Origin: a virus
DNA: 32,465 nucleotides
Virus record (IMG/VR): IMGVR_UViG_3300042471_000334
Span: 1-32,465 of that record
Direction: 5' to 3' (one strand)
The notes below the pieces were generated by a model. That model was not told the DNA's origin, made no database searches, and saw only the letters and a program-made list of their open reading frames with translations. The position numbers and the translations under genes were made by a program. This document shows, one piece after another, positions 1-6,560 of this stretch (the first letter of the stretch is position 1; the number at the start of each line of letters is the position of its first letter).

Positions 1-127
1 ATTCACGCGCCGAATCATCACGAGTTGATTACGGTTCCGAACCGTAAGGCAATCATCCGTGATGACAGCCACGAGGTTCTCGGAGTCGTATCCGAGTCCT
101 ATGAGCCGCATCAGTACGACGAGGTGC
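1..127. repeat. Terminal direct repeat, left copy (contig closure)
   Basis: Bases 1-127 are identical to 32339-32465. The repeat lies inside a gene that reads continuously across the junction, so it is not a biological terminal repeat bounded by genes. An exact 127-base overlap is what a de Bruijn assembler with k=127 leaves on a circular contig. The molecule is therefore either circular or circularly permuted, with a 32,338-bp unit. Confidence 0.93.
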
Positions 128-822
128 TGTTATCAAAGGTGTCCGACATCATTGACGACAGCGAACTCGCCATCGGTTCAGCCGGGCTACTCAAGGGAGG
201 CGCTATCGCGTGGCTTCAGATTGAGATGCCTGAGAATCTGAAGGTTGCCGATGTGGAGTTCAGGCCGCACCTGCTCGCGACGACCTCGTTCAACGGCAGT
301 ATCGCCACCACCTACAAGCGGTGCGTGACGGTAGTTGTCTGCGACAACACTCGGGCGATGGCTCTCCGCGAGGAAGGTCAGGAGTACCGAATCCGCCATA
401 CGGCCAACAGCCAAATGCGGATAGCGGAGGCTCGTGAAGCCTTGAACATCGTGTTCCGTCTCGGTGAGTCCTTCACCAAAGAGATTGAGCAACTGCTCAA
501 GGTCAAGGTCAGCGATGCGAACTACACGAAGTTTGTGGAACGCATTGTGCCGTTGAAGAAGGATGCGAGCAAGACCGCCACGACGAAGGCTGACGGTGAC
601 CGCGCCGCCTATCAAGCGTTGTGGGCAGACGACCCTCGCGTTGCGCCTTGGCGTAACACCGGGTTCGGCGTGGTACAAGCCGTGAACACCTACCGACAGC
701 ACATCCGCCCGACGCGAGGTGACACCATCCGCGTTGAGAGGAATATGATGGACAACCTCACAGGGCAAACTGAACTGAGCGACTCGGAGGCGTTCAAGAC
801 TCTGCTCACCATCGTTAAGTGA
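1..822 (+). CDS. DUF932 / phage-plasmid-like protein (3' part of a gene that crosses the window ends)
   Basis: The frame is open from base 1. The true start is the GTG at 32132, so the joined gene codes for 342 aa (69 codons before the junction, 273 after). The N-terminus has the family's Trp-His element (AWHHR, about residues 24-28), followed by a VPNRKAIIRDD segment and an SESYEPHQYDE segment at which DUF932 proteins align well. The family (TIGR03299-like) is widespread on phages and plasmids and has no settled biochemical role. It is the last gene before a strong hairpin at 834-875, so it probably ends the transcription unit that starts near 29082. Confidence 0.85.
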   Translation: MHAPNHHELITVPNRKAIIRDDSHEVLGVVSESYEPHQYDEVLLSKVSDIIDDSELAIGSAGLLKGGAIAWLQIEMPENLKVADVEFRPHLLATTSFNGSIATTYKRCVTVVVCDNTRAMALREEGQEYRIRHTANSQMRIAEAREALNIVFRLGESFTKEIEQLLKVKVSDANYTKFVERIVPLKKDASKTATTKADGDRAAYQALWADDPRVAPWRNTGFGVVQAVNTYRQHIRPTRGDTIRVERNMMDNLTGQTELSDSEAFKTLLTIVK

Positions 823-833
823 GCAACCCATCC

Positions 834-875
834 GTTCCCCGGCCTCAACATCCGCCCAAGTTGAGGCCGGGGAAC
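834..875 (+). terminator. Perfect 15-bp hairpin after the DUF932 gene
   Basis: GTTCCCCGGCCTCAA (834-848) pairs perfectly with TTGAGGCCGGGGAAC (861-875) across a 12-nt loop. It lies between the stop at 822 and the next start at 895. No U-tract follows, so it may be an attenuator, an RNA-processing or stability element, or an actinobacterial I-shaped terminator, which often lack U-tracts. Confidence 0.7.
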
Positions 876-894
876 AACCCCAAGAAGGATTCAA

Positions 895-1047
895 ATGACA
901 ATCACAGATTTACGGAATGCCGTAAGGTTCCTAGAGAAAGTCTTCGTCGGTCAAGCCGATGAGGAATCGTTAGTTAGAACAATCGCCAGCCTTCGGGCTG
1001 AAATCATCAAGAGGGAGAAACTCAATGTCAAATCAAAGCATCGCTGA
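895..1047 (+). CDS. Small hypothetical protein (50 aa)
   Basis: ATG at 895 follows an AAGGA ribosome-binding site about 7 nt upstream, and the frame runs to TGA at 1045-1047. The product starts MTITDLRNAVRFLEKVFVG and ends in a basic tail (KSKHR). It overlaps the next gene by 23 nt in another frame. It looks helical and amphipathic, with no recognised domain. The good RBS and its place just after a hairpin support it as a real gene. Confidence 0.6.
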   Translation: MTITDLRNAVRFLEKVFVGQADEESLVRTIASLRAEIIKREKLNVKSKHR

Positions 1048-1261
1048 GATAGCGGAATGGCAGGCGCGTTGCGGCGACCTGTCCACCAGCAACGAACAGT
1101 TACGGGAAGAGCGTGACGCGGCGCTCACATTGGCCGCCGAACACAAACTCAAGCACTCAATCCTCTGGGAACGAGTCACGGAACTTGAGCAAACCGTCAA
1201 GAGCCAACAGGCCACGATTGACCGTCTGCGCCTACACATCCAGCAAGGTGTGGAATTGTGA
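1025..1261 (+). CDS. Small coiled-coil protein (78 aa)
   Basis: ATG at 1025 is preceded by a GAGGGAGA ribosome-binding site. Residues about 18-72 form a heptad-rich, charged helix with Glu/Leu/Gln spacing typical of a coiled coil (for example ERVTELEQTVKSQQATIDRL). There is no catalytic motif. The stop overlaps the next start by 4 nt (GTGA), so the two are translationally coupled. Function unknown; it may act by oligomerisation. Confidence 0.65.
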   Translation: MSNQSIAEIAEWQARCGDLSTSNEQLREERDAALTLAAEHKLKHSILWERVTELEQTVKSQQATIDRLRLHIQQGVEL

Positions 1262-1449
1262 CCGAGGTGGCGTGGAATCAGTGGCCGAAGACAGTTGAAG
1301 AAGTGATGCTCGCGATAGAAGCGATTGAGTTCAAAGAAGTCATCACCGGGCAAGCGGTCAGCCCATACGAATCAATAGTCCTGACGAACGAACTGATGAA
1401 AGACATCTGCCGCCGAATCATCCGTCTGGAGGCCGACCATGCTATCTAG
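1258..1449 (+). CDS. Small acidic hypothetical protein (63 aa)
   Basis: GTG at 1258 overlaps the previous stop in a GTGA junction. The protein is helical and acidic (EEVMLAIEAIEF; DICRRIIRLEADHAI), with no recognised motif. It overlaps the next ORF by 11 nt. The dense coupled packing supports it as a real gene. Function unknown. Confidence 0.6.
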   Translation: MTEVAWNQWPKTVEEVMLAIEAIEFKEVITGQAVSPYESIVLTNELMKDICRRIIRLEADHAI

Positions 1450-1519
1450 TGTCCTAGCGTTGATAGTGATGGCGTTGGCTTCGTTGCTCATTGGATTGGC
1501 GGTTAGGGATTATGAGTAG
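1439..1519 (+). CDS. 26-aa single-pass membrane mini-protein
   Basis: ATG at 1439 follows a strong GGAGG ribosome-binding site 7-8 nt upstream. The 26-residue product is essentially one hydrophobic helix (residues 4-22: SVLALIVMALASLLIGLAV) with a charged C-terminal RDYE. The stop overlaps the next start (ATGAGTAG). It is too short for default gene callers. A strong RBS plus a clean transmembrane helix make it credible. It might be a small toxin-like, spanin-like or superinfection-exclusion peptide; its role cannot be told from sequence. Confidence 0.55.
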   Translation: MLSSVLALIVMALASLLIGLAVRDYE

Positions 1520-1676
1520 GCCGAAGGTCAAAGAACGGTGGCGTTGCCCGAAATGCGAGAACACGGTGACGCTGTTCGTGAGTTCGTCTCAGCCGCCGAC
1601 CTGTTGTAACCCGAAGCGGCACAGCCACACGCGAGTCAAGATGGAACGATATGGCACTGCTGACCCAGAACAGTGA
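1512..1676 (+). CDS. Small zinc-ribbon-like protein (54 aa)
   Basis: I chose ATG at 1512 (MSRPKVKERWRC) over an upstream TTG at 1491, because 1512 overlaps the preceding stop in the style of this region. A CPKC pair at residues 12-15 and a TCC plus His cluster at residues 31-39 could bind one zinc ion. The protein is basic, fitting a nucleic-acid-binding role. It overlaps the next gene by 26 nt. Confidence 0.6.
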   Translation: MSRPKVKERWRCPKCENTVTLFVSSSQPPTCCNPKRHSHTRVKMERYGTADPEQ

Positions 1677-2391
1677 ACTCAGGCCGCACGGCATCTGGAA
1701 CTTCTCAATCCCGGCGTGGTACGCGAGGCTTAGCGACGGTTCGCTGTTCGTGACTTGCCCGAACGCTGGCGCTTGCGCGAAAGTGTGCTACGCGAGGAAC
1801 GGTACTTACTTGTTCAAGAATGTGAAGGCGGCGCACACGCGCAACCTTGAACTGATTCTCAACTCACCGTACCTGTTTCAGGAACAGATGGTCGCGGAAC
1901 TCGGCTCACGAAAGTTCAGACCGTCAGGCAAGCCGCGTCAGATGCCCGATGGCGTTGATATGAGCCGCCTCATCCCGTATCTACGCAAATGGATAAACAC
2001 AGGCGGCAAGGCCGTTCGCATTCACGACGCAGGCGACTTCTTCAACGCTGACTATCTCGCGTTGTGGGTTGAGATAGCCCGGCTCGTTCCCGATGTGCTG
2101 TTCTACGCTTACACCAAAGAAGTGAAGATGTTCAAAGAGTTCGGTGAGTTCCCTGTGAACTTCCGCTACCTTTTCTCAACAGGCGGCCTATCAGATGACC
2201 TGATTGAGGATGGTGACCGTCACGCTGATGTCTTCCCCGGCGAGGCCGAGATGGCCGCCGCAGGCTACTTATCGCAAGACGCATCAGACCTGCTGGCGAT
2301 ACTCCTGCCCACGAACCGTATCGGAATCCCTGCGAACAACATTCCGCACTTCAATAAGAAGATGGCTGGTAGGCGCTTCTCCGAGTTGTAG
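1651..2391 (+). CDS. GP88-family phage protein with Cys cluster
   Basis: This 246-aa protein matches the 'gene product 88' family known from mycobacteriophages and other actinophages. The diagnostic element is CPNAGACAKVCYARNG at residues 36-51, with Cys36, Cys42 and Cys46 in a C-x5-C-x3-C pattern. A second conserved block, RIHDAGDFFNADYLALW (about 123-139), is followed by FYAYTK. The layout of an N-terminal Cys triad, a barrel-like GDF strand and a YTK strand recalls radical-SAM-type folds, but that is my inference. It sits directly upstream of a ParB-like gene, a pairing also seen in other actinophages. Function is unknown. Confidence 0.8.
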   Translation: MALLTQNSELRPHGIWNFSIPAWYARLSDGSLFVTCPNAGACAKVCYARNGTYLFKNVKAAHTRNLELILNSPYLFQEQMVAELGSRKFRPSGKPRQMPDGVDMSRLIPYLRKWINTGGKAVRIHDAGDFFNADYLALWVEIARLVPDVLFYAYTKEVKMFKEFGEFPVNFRYLFSTGGLSDDLIEDGDRHADVFPGEAEMAAAGYLSQDASDLLAILLPTNRIGIPANNIPHFNKKMAGRRFSEL

Positions 2392-2414
2392 GCTACGCTC
2401 GTAGTAGGAGTATT

Positions 2415-3053
2415 ATGAACATCAGAGAAGAAATCGCGCATCTCGCGCAACCGATAAGCAACTTCAAGACTCACCCGAAGAATGTCCGTCAAGGTGATGT
2501 CGGCGCTATTTCACAGTCGTTGAACGCGCACGGTCAATATCGCGCCATCGTCGTTCAGAAAAGCACCGGGTACATCCTCGCAGGCAATCACACATTCCTC
2601 GCGGCAAAGTCTCTCGGCTGGCAACAGATTGCGGCAACCTTCGTTGATTGTGATGACGAGCAAGCCATCAGGATTCTGTTGGTGGACAACCGTGCGAATG
2701 ACCTCGCGATGTACGACGACCGCGCTCTCGCTGACCTGTTGAAGGAACTGACCGCTACGAACAGCGGCCTTGACGGTTCACTATTTACCGGGGATGACCT
2801 TGACGACCTACTGTTCAGGCTTGAAGGAACGCTCGGTGAAGCGTATGTCGGGAACTCCATCACGGAGAACAAGGCAGATTACGAACAGCGCGACACGCGA
2901 ACCTTGCTCTTCCCGTTGAGCGTTGCTGACTACACGGATATGGCAATCAAACTGAAGGCGTTGCGTGAAGAGTACGGCGAAGACGACAACAGCGAACTGT
3001 TGAAGCGAATCATCAACGCGGCCTATGAACAGTTACCAACTGACGGTCAATGA
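2415..3053 (+). CDS. ParB/Srx-fold nuclease-like protein
   Basis: 212 aa, starting at ATG 2415 after a short spacer. Residues 12-100 form a ParB N-terminal (sulfiredoxin-fold) domain: an ISNFKTHPKNVRQGDV entry, SLNAHGQYRAIVV, then YILAGNHTFLAAKSLGW in place of the GERR box of chromosomal ParB, and VDNRANDLAMYDDRALADLL. Phage proteins of this class are usually stand-alone and occur beside DNA-modification enzymes. They may bind NTP or act as nucleases. The C-terminal 100 aa are acidic and lack a ParB-type HTH, so plasmid partition is unlikely. Its position upstream of two oxygenases and a glycosyltransferase suggests a part in DNA modification. Confidence 0.82.
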   Translation: MNIREEIAHLAQPISNFKTHPKNVRQGDVGAISQSLNAHGQYRAIVVQKSTGYILAGNHTFLAAKSLGWQQIAATFVDCDDEQAIRILLVDNRANDLAMYDDRALADLLKELTATNSGLDGSLFTGDDLDDLLFRLEGTLGEAYVGNSITENKADYEQRDTRTLLFPLSVADYTDMAIKLKALREEYGEDDNSELLKRIINAAYEQLPTDGQ

Positions 3054-3858
3054 ATGGGAACCTGCGGTACGGCTTGAAGCCGCATCGCAAGTACCCGGTG
3101 TAGACGGTGAACTGCTCGCCTATGTAGATGGCGAACCTGCGGTAGGGCAGTTTCTTGAGTGGGGTCAGAATGAGCAGACGCTCAAAGACCTGACGCGGTT
3201 CTTGCGATTCGGCGTGAAGTTCCAAACGCTCGGCCGCAACAACAAAGGCGGCATCCCCCGTATGTCTGGCATACGCGCCGCTAACGAATATTTCGGCACT
3301 ACGCCACCCGAGCAAGCGAAGAAGCGTTACGCCTGCCGCGACGGTCGCCTCTATGCGAAGCATCCTGAGTATCGCAAGATGATTGAAGACATCTCAGTTG
3401 CCGCGTGGCGCAAGTTCCAGCAAGAGTTCCCGAAGCAGGCCGCACAGCACGAAGACCTAGTGCGTACGCAAATACATCCCGATTGGCTTATCGCTGGAAC
3501 ACCGTTCACTTCAGGAATCGTGAACGACAGGTCAGCGTTGCCGTATCACAAAGACGCAGGCAACCTTCTCGGCAGTTGGTCAATGATGCTGACGCTCAGA
3601 GCGCACACGGAAGGCGGCGCACTCAACATCCCTGAACTCGGACTATGCCTCGGTGTACCTGACCACTCGTTGAGCATCTTTGAAGGGCAACGCTTCTGGC
3701 ACGGAGTAACGCCACTCATCTACCGTAAGAACGACGCTTACCGATTCACGCTCGTCTGGTATGTGAAGGAACGCATCCGCCAATGCGGTTGCCGTGAAGA
3801 AGAGGCTGAACGCGCAAGCCGCGAGGCCACGAAGATTCAGGACACCTACACGGAATGA
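3025..3858 (+). CDS. TET/JBP-like 2-oxoglutarate/Fe(II) dioxygenase
   Basis: 277 aa, overlapping the ParB-like gene by 29 nt (ATG at 3025 is the only early in-frame start). The C-terminal half has the double-stranded beta-helix motifs of 2OG dioxygenases: His175-x-Asp177 (PYHKDAGN), a GGALNIPELGLCLGV strand, distal His226 in FWHGVTP, and Arg240 in YRFTLVWYV for 2-oxoglutarate. The HxD plus EGQRFWHGVTP arrangement resembles the TET/JBP branch, which oxidises the 5-methyl of 5mC or thymine in DNA. About 150 N-terminal residues are basic and include aromatic-rich segments. A glycosyltransferase two genes downstream supports base hydroxymethylation followed by glycosylation. The fold is fairly sure; the substrate is inferred. 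Confidence 0.75.
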   Translation: MNSYQLTVNEWEPAVRLEAASQVPGVDGELLAYVDGEPAVGQFLEWGQNEQTLKDLTRFLRFGVKFQTLGRNNKGGIPRMSGIRAANEYFGTTPPEQAKKRYACRDGRLYAKHPEYRKMIEDISVAAWRKFQQEFPKQAAQHEDLVRTQIHPDWLIAGTPFTSGIVNDRSALPYHKDAGNLLGSWSMMLTLRAHTEGGALNIPELGLCLGVPDHSLSIFEGQRFWHGVTPLIYRKNDAYRFTLVWYVKERIRQCGCREEEAERASREATKIQDTYTE

Positions 3859-4040
3859 TTGTTCGCTGTATGACCTGTAAGGCAGTCGTAGTCGGGAAGC
3901 CCGGCGCGATTGTCGGTTGCCTCTGCGACCCTGACGCACCTACTTGGCTTGCGCTGGAGAACGAGAATCAACTACTCGGCGGCACTTACCGCTACTTCAT
4001 ACCGCTTACTGAAGTGCCGGATGACGCTGATGAGGTTTGA
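3855..4040 (+). CDS. Cys-rich mini-protein between the two oxygenase genes
   Basis: 61 aa, ATG at 3855 overlapping the previous stop by 4 nt (ATGA). Cys5 and Cys8 (CMTC) with Cys22 and Cys24 (GCLCDPDAPTW) suggest a small zinc-binding knuckle. The C-terminal half (GGTYRYFIPLTEVP) is not cysteine-rich. Being locked between two 2OG oxygenase genes suggests a role in the same pathway, but I recognise no defined family. Confidence 0.65.
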   Translation: MIVRCMTCKAVVVGKPGAIVGCLCDPDAPTWLALENENQLLGGTYRYFIPLTEVPDDADEV

Positions 4041-4812
4041 CCTTGAGGGATTCGTCACGCATATCGCGTCACGGTTAGCGAACGCTGATTGGCGTGACGA
4101 GCCGTATGGCCACGCCGAGATAGACGGGTTCTTACCTGAGATGGTGGCTGAGACAGTACGCAACGACTGTAAGCAGAAGTCGTTACAAGGTTATGTCTAC
4201 GACTCCGCTATTGAACGCAAGGAAGCGAGCAATCAGTGGAACGACTTCACGAGCGACACCTATGCGGTATTCGCGGCGATGAATCACCCTTACATCAACG
4301 CGGCGATACAACACCTGACTGGCCTTGACGGATTGTTCCTTGACGCCGGGCTACACGGTGGCGGCATCCACAGAACGAAGGCAGGCGGCCACCTGAACCT
4401 ACACATTGACTACGCGATACATCCAAAGTTGTTCGCCGAACGCAGACTCAACCTCATCATCTACCTGAACCCTGAATGGCGAACGGAATGGCTAGGGCAA
4501 CTAGAACTGTGGGCAGGTGACGGTAAGCCTGAACACTTCATCAAGAAAGTTGAGCCGGGCTGGAACAAGGCTGTTCTATTCGCCACAGGAGATAACTCGT
4601 GGCACGGCTTCCCTGAACCGTTGCGTTGTCCGACTACCGTGACGCGCACTTCCCTCGCTATGTACTACTGCTCGCTGACTAGGCCGAACACCAGCGAACG
4701 CTACAAGGCGAGGTTCGTGCCATCTCAACAGCAGGCGAATGACCCGGCGATAGTGGAACTGTGTGAGCGCCGAGCCGACGCGACACACGCCGAGAGCGTC
4801 TATCGGGGCTAA
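4030..4812 (+). CDS. 2OG-Fe(II) oxygenase (prolyl-4-hydroxylase-like fold)
   Basis: The frame is open from 3910, but the likely start is ATG 4030 (or 4021), just at the end of the preceding gene; this gives 260 aa. All oxygenase ligands are visible: His125-x-Asp127 (HLNLHIDY), distal His192 (SWHGFPEP) and Arg206 (TRTSLAMYYC). RLNLIIYLNPEW and GQLELW are typical of the P4H-like 2OG oxygenases. It differs clearly from the TET-like enzyme upstream, so this is not a simple duplication. Family members hydroxylate protein, nucleic acid or small-molecule substrates. In this cluster, further oxidation or maturation of a modified base is plausible but unproven. Confidence 0.8.
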   Translation: MRFDLEGFVTHIASRLANADWRDEPYGHAEIDGFLPEMVAETVRNDCKQKSLQGYVYDSAIERKEASNQWNDFTSDTYAVFAAMNHPYINAAIQHLTGLDGLFLDAGLHGGGIHRTKAGGHLNLHIDYAIHPKLFAERRLNLIIYLNPEWRTEWLGQLELWAGDGKPEHFIKKVEPGWNKAVLFATGDNSWHGFPEPLRCPTTVTRTSLAMYYCSLTRPNTSERYKARFVPSQQQANDPAIVELCERRADATHAESVYRG

Positions 4813-4814
4813 CT

Positions 4815-5636
4815 GTGAAGACATTCGTATTCGCCTACGACAGGTTCGCCACTATGACCACCCCAACAGCGCTTGAGCGTGAAGGCATTGACCACATCGT
4901 TCTATGCCATACCGAGGAACAGAAGGCCAGATTCATAGAACACGGCACAGCCAACCCTGACCGAATCATCGCGACAGGCAACCCGAAAGGGATAGCCCGT
5001 AACCGTAACAGTGCTCTTGAGATGATGGAAGAAGGCGAGTGGGCATTGTTCCTAGTGGATGACCTGAAGGCCATCAGCGAACTACGCAATCACGACCGCA
5101 TCACCGACACCGACATACCTATCAACGCGACGAATCAAAGGCACTATGCCGAAAGGTTCAAGACCCCGATAACGGCTACACAGTTCTTGAAGAGATGCCA
5201 AGAATTGGCTACTTACACAGACAAACTCGGCGGCCATCTCGCAGGCTTCTGTAACATAGACAATCCACTATTCAGAGCCAAGCACTACAAACTCAACACT
5301 CTGGCTGATGGCAGGGCAATCATCGTACGCAAGACGAAACTCAGGTACGACGAACAGGTACACCTACAAGACGACTACTGCTTCACCGCACTCAACCTGA
5401 GAACCTTCGGCGTGGTAGTAGTCAATCAGTGGGTACTGCCTGACTTTGATAGGTATACAGAAGGTGGCGCAGGCACGAAGGAAGAACGAATGCCCGACAA
5501 GATACGCGAGTGCGCCTACCTCGTAGAAAACTACCCAGAGTGGATAGCAGTCAGGGATAAGCCCGGCTGGCCTTACGGTTCGCACATCGCCATCAGGCAA
5601 CGCAAGAAACCTAAGCACCTGATGAACATCAGATAA
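4815..5636 (+). CDS. Probable TET-associated-type glycosyltransferase (TAGT-like, GT-A fold)
   Basis: 273 aa, GTG at 4815 just 2 nt after the previous stop. The N-terminus has a Rossmann-like strand (MKTFVFAYDRF), then HIVLCHTEEQKARF, GNPKGIARNRNSAL (about 56-68), and LFLVDDL with Asp82-Asp83 as the metal/nucleotide-sugar-binding DxD equivalent. HLQDDYCFTALNL (about 183-195) fits the second acidic motif that activates the acceptor. This order fits the glycosyltransferases associated with TET/JBP dioxygenases in phages, which add a sugar to a hydroxymethylated base. Gene order (dioxygenase then glycosyltransferase) agrees. The GT-A call is firm; the TAGT assignment and DNA substrate rest on my reading plus context. 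Confidence 0.72.
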   Translation: MKTFVFAYDRFATMTTPTALEREGIDHIVLCHTEEQKARFIEHGTANPDRIIATGNPKGIARNRNSALEMMEEGEWALFLVDDLKAISELRNHDRITDTDIPINATNQRHYAERFKTPITATQFLKRCQELATYTDKLGGHLAGFCNIDNPLFRAKHYKLNTLADGRAIIVRKTKLRYDEQVHLQDDYCFTALNLRTFGVVVVNQWVLPDFDRYTEGGAGTKEERMPDKIRECAYLVENYPEWIAVRDKPGWPYGSHIAIRQRKKPKHLMNIR

Positions 5637-5640
5637 TCAA

Positions 5641-5946
5641 ATGGGCAAGATAGGTAAGCCTTGCCTCAACTGCGGCAACATCAGCACCACAGGCTCACGA
5701 TGCGAACCCTGTCAAGCCAGATGGAATAGACAACACCCGAAACCCTTCAGGCCGCATTACTCAGGCAACTACCGCAAGAGAGCCAAACAAGTACGCGACA
5801 ACGCAACAATCTGTTGGCTATGTGGACAAGGTGAGAAGCCAAACGACATCTGGACAGCAGACCACATCATCCCCGGCGACCCAGACTCCCCACTTCTACC
5901 AGCACACCGCAGTTGTAACAGCAGTCGCGGTAACCTTCAACGCTAA
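5641..5946 (+). CDS. HNH endonuclease
   Basis: 101 aa, ATG at 5641. It has an N-terminal zinc knuckle (Cys8, Cys11, Cys21, Cys24) and a classic HNH core: CWLCG (58-62), TADHIIPGD with Asp74-His75, and LPAHRSCNSSRGN (86-98) with His89 and Asn98. HNH proteins just before the terminase genes are common in HK97-like phages, where they assist packaging-linked cleavage. It may serve that role, or be the last gene of the modification cluster. A terminator-like hairpin and T-run follow its stop. Confidence 0.85.
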   Translation: MGKIGKPCLNCGNISTTGSRCEPCQARWNRQHPKPFRPHYSGNYRKRAKQVRDNATICWLCGQGEKPNDIWTADHIIPGDPDSPLLPAHRSCNSSRGNLQR

Positions 5947-5950
5947 TCAG

Positions 5951-5979
5951 CGTCGGCCGCCAACTGCGACGATTTTTTT
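5951..5979 (+). terminator. Possible weak intrinsic terminator
   Basis: A 5-bp CGTCG/CGACG stem (5951-5955 and 5967-5971) is followed by seven T residues (5973-5979), 4 nt after the HNH stop. The stem is short, but this T-run is unusual for a GC-rich genome and it lies at a module boundary. Confidence 0.4.
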
Positions 5980-6089
5980 GGAAACGGTCGGGCTGTTCAC
6001 CCCTGCGCTCGCCTCGCGCATACAGCCGCGAATAATCCCATTTTCTTGGCGCGTGAACTACGATGATAAATCAACGATGTGGAGTAGCG
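5980..6089 (+). promoter_or_regulatory. Intergenic leader before the packaging genes
   Basis: This gap lies between the modification and packaging modules, behind a possible terminator, so it is the natural place for a late promoter. I see AT-richer spots (AATAATCCCA near 6031, GATAAATC near 6065) but no well-spaced -35/-10 pair. GGAG at 6081-6084 is the RBS of the small terminase gene. Confidence 0.3.
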
Positions 6090-6560
6090 ATGGGTGGTAA
6101 AGGTTCAGGCCGAAGGCCGAAGCCGATTGAGCAGAAACGCAGAATAGGCAATCCGGGCAAGCGTGCGTTGCCACGCGATAGCGCGGAAGTAATCGTGTTG
6201 CCGTTTAGGGAAGTGCCAGAACCGCATAGGCCGATTGCGACTGCGTTCGGACGCAGGATGTGGGATGCTGTCTGGAACGCTGGCGCGGCTTGGCTCAAAC
6301 CGCATATGGATGCGGAGATAGTCCTGATGGCGTGTGAGGCGATAGATGAGCGCGTTCAGTTGAGGAATCAGGTTATGCTGAACCCCGGCTCGTGGCGCGA
6401 GAGAAGAGGGTTGCGTGAACTTGATAGGCAGATTGCTTCGTTGCTCGGACAGATTGGATTCTCTCCTACTGACCGGGCGAATCTAGGATTGGGCGAGAGT
6501 AAGAACAGTGACCTCCACGAAATCCGCGCCAGAATCCAAGCAAAGAGGAATCAAGCCTAA
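6090..6560 (+). CDS. terS: Terminase small subunit
   Basis: I place the start at ATG 6090 (MGGKGSGRRPKPIEQ), 5 nt after GGAG, rather than ATG 6063; this gives 156 aa. The Gly/Arg/Lys-rich N-terminus with RRIGNPGKRALP is typical of P27-type small terminases. The middle is helical (WDAVWNAGAAWL; EIVLMACEAID) and the end FSPTDRANLGLGE is a common C-terminal signature in this family. The protein recognises phage DNA and feeds it to the large subunit. It overlaps the next gene by 53 nt. Confidence 0.85.
   Translation: MGGKGSGRRPKPIEQKRRIGNPGKRALPRDSAEVIVLPFREVPEPHRPIATAFGRRMWDAVWNAGAAWLKPHMDAEIVLMACEAIDERVQLRNQVMLNPGSWRERRGLRELDRQIASLLGQIGFSPTDRANLGLGESKNSDLHEIRARIQAKRNQA

Noticed and set aside
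1-127. Biological terminal redundancy (direct terminal repeats)
   Set aside because: The repeat lies inside one gene and is exactly 127 bp, an assembly k value; packaging repeats are usually intergenic or longer.
187-894. Reverse-strand open frame of 235 codons opposite DUF932
   Set aside because: The forward frame matches a known family and continues across the circle. The reverse product has no domain and includes the terminator hairpin.
2415-3053. ParB-like protein as evidence of a plasmid-prophage partition system
   Set aside because: It lacks the ParB HTH, there is no ParA-type ATPase next to it, and no parS-like array is evident. The stand-alone nuclease-like form fits phage modification clusters better.
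6046-6070. TTGGCG ... GATAAA as a late promoter
   Set aside because: The spacer is only 13 bp, too short for a typical sigma-70-type promoter.
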